From the NCBI GenBank assembly GCA_024516035.1, contig JAMCCL010000015.1, positions 467,157-531,156 of the forward strand: 64,000 nt of DNA, written 5' to 3'. The position numbers and the translations under genes were made by a program. The notes under the pieces are model-generated. The model was not told where the DNA came from. It did no database searches and saw only the letters and a list, made by a program, of their open reading frames with translations. Shown here piece after piece: positions 63,254 through 64,000 of this stretch (positions within the stretch are counted from its first letter, which is position 1; every line of letters starts with the position of its first letter). This DNA comes from Bactericera cockerelli (lineage: Eukaryota; Arthropoda; Insecta; Hemiptera; Triozidae).

Positions 63254-64000
63254 GGCTTTGATGATAGGGGATTTATGCATAAGTGTTTCTCTTTTATTAG
63301 GAAATATTAATTGACTTGTAGCTGCAGATCTTAGTCTGGGGTCTATATTTCTAAATTTAACTTTTTCAGCTACATAGGAGTGATGCGTGGGTCCTAGAAT
63401 TACTTTCAAATTTTCATAATAATAATAATACTCTTTATTGGAACTTGACCACCAGGCGAGGTTATTATTATTTTTTACCGTAAGGACGTTAAACATGTAA
63501 AAGACTCGCTAGAGGACTATAAACAGAGAACAAACTAGCCAACCCTAACAAGCCAAGCTGGCTTGTAGTTCTCAAAGGTTAAACGGCTTATAAAGATAAA
63601 GTCCAAGTTCTCACGATGTTTGATGGCACATCGGAATATGTGGCTCAGAACGAGCCAACGTTTTACTTAAGTTTGGCAAGAGACCATCACTCCCCCCCCA
63701 GCAGGTTCCAAGCTGGCTACAACAACAATCAATTAGAAAAGAACCTAGGGAACACTATCAATTTCGGAACCAACTGTTGTTGCACATAAGAAATATTTTG
63801 GAAATTTAAACAACATTGACATATTTTAGGAGTACTTCATCTTATTACTCTTCTTTTCAAAACAGCATAGTCCAGAGTTCTATTGTGTCCCAATAGTATC
63901 CTGATACGAGTGAATATCACGTACCACAAAAATCCTTTCTGTTCGTACACGTTTTTTTAACAATACATTATTTATTATTTAAATTAATTTAGGATCGATT
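63254..64000 (+). other. Paramyosin intron 8, remainder
   Basis: 63419-63470 (ACTCTTTATTGGAAC...CACCAGGCGAGGTTATTATT) resembles the reverse of the family F tail. A run of C (63693-63700) lies near the end. No exon recognised. Confidence 0.5.

Overview
The window is animal nuclear DNA. Its genes are split by GT-AG introns, the intergenic DNA is AT-rich, and transposable elements and SINEs are very dense. The best-supported gene is paramyosin, an invertebrate muscle coiled-coil protein, and its sequence looks pancrustacean. The other gene is an argininosuccinate lyase (ASL) whose motifs look proteobacterial rather than animal, although it carries two introns. From established knowledge, argH-type genes of bacterial origin are reported in sap-feeding Hemiptera, notably psyllids. 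A psyllid-like hemipteran is therefore my best guess for the host. This is an inference, not a proof.

Layout: (1) 1-4.7 kb: the three-exon ASL gene on the + strand. The 3' end of exon 1 and the 3' half of exon 2 have each been tandemly duplicated into the following intron together with their splice donors. (2) 4.7-42.6 kb: about 38 kb with no recognisable host gene. It holds a decayed Helitron (10.6-14.1 kb) carrying several nested insertions, a near-perfect 249-bp-arm palindrome (16.1-16.6 kb), other fold-back elements, piggyBac-like MITEs, LINE 3' ends, satellites and dozens of SINE copies. (3) 42.6-64 kb: the 5' part of paramyosin on the + strand (8 exons seen, 315 complete codons; the gene runs off the window). 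Its introns hold a young, nearly intact Copia retrotransposon in antisense (45.6-51.1 kb), two non-autonomous Helitrons, SINEs and a 5'-truncated retroposon.

The SINEs fall into several families with tRNA-like heads and one family with a 5S-rRNA-like head. The 5S-headed family and one tRNA-headed family share a similar body, which suggests that different Pol III promoters have been joined to one body. Several copies have clear target-site duplications, and some sit inside other elements, so an order of insertion can be read.

The two host genes are functionally unrelated. ASL would make arginine from argininosuccinate. Paramyosin builds thick-filament cores in muscle. All coordinates come from reading by eye. 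Exon boundaries are supported by reading frame, splice consensus and family similarity; repeat boundaries are approximate unless a target-site duplication is given.
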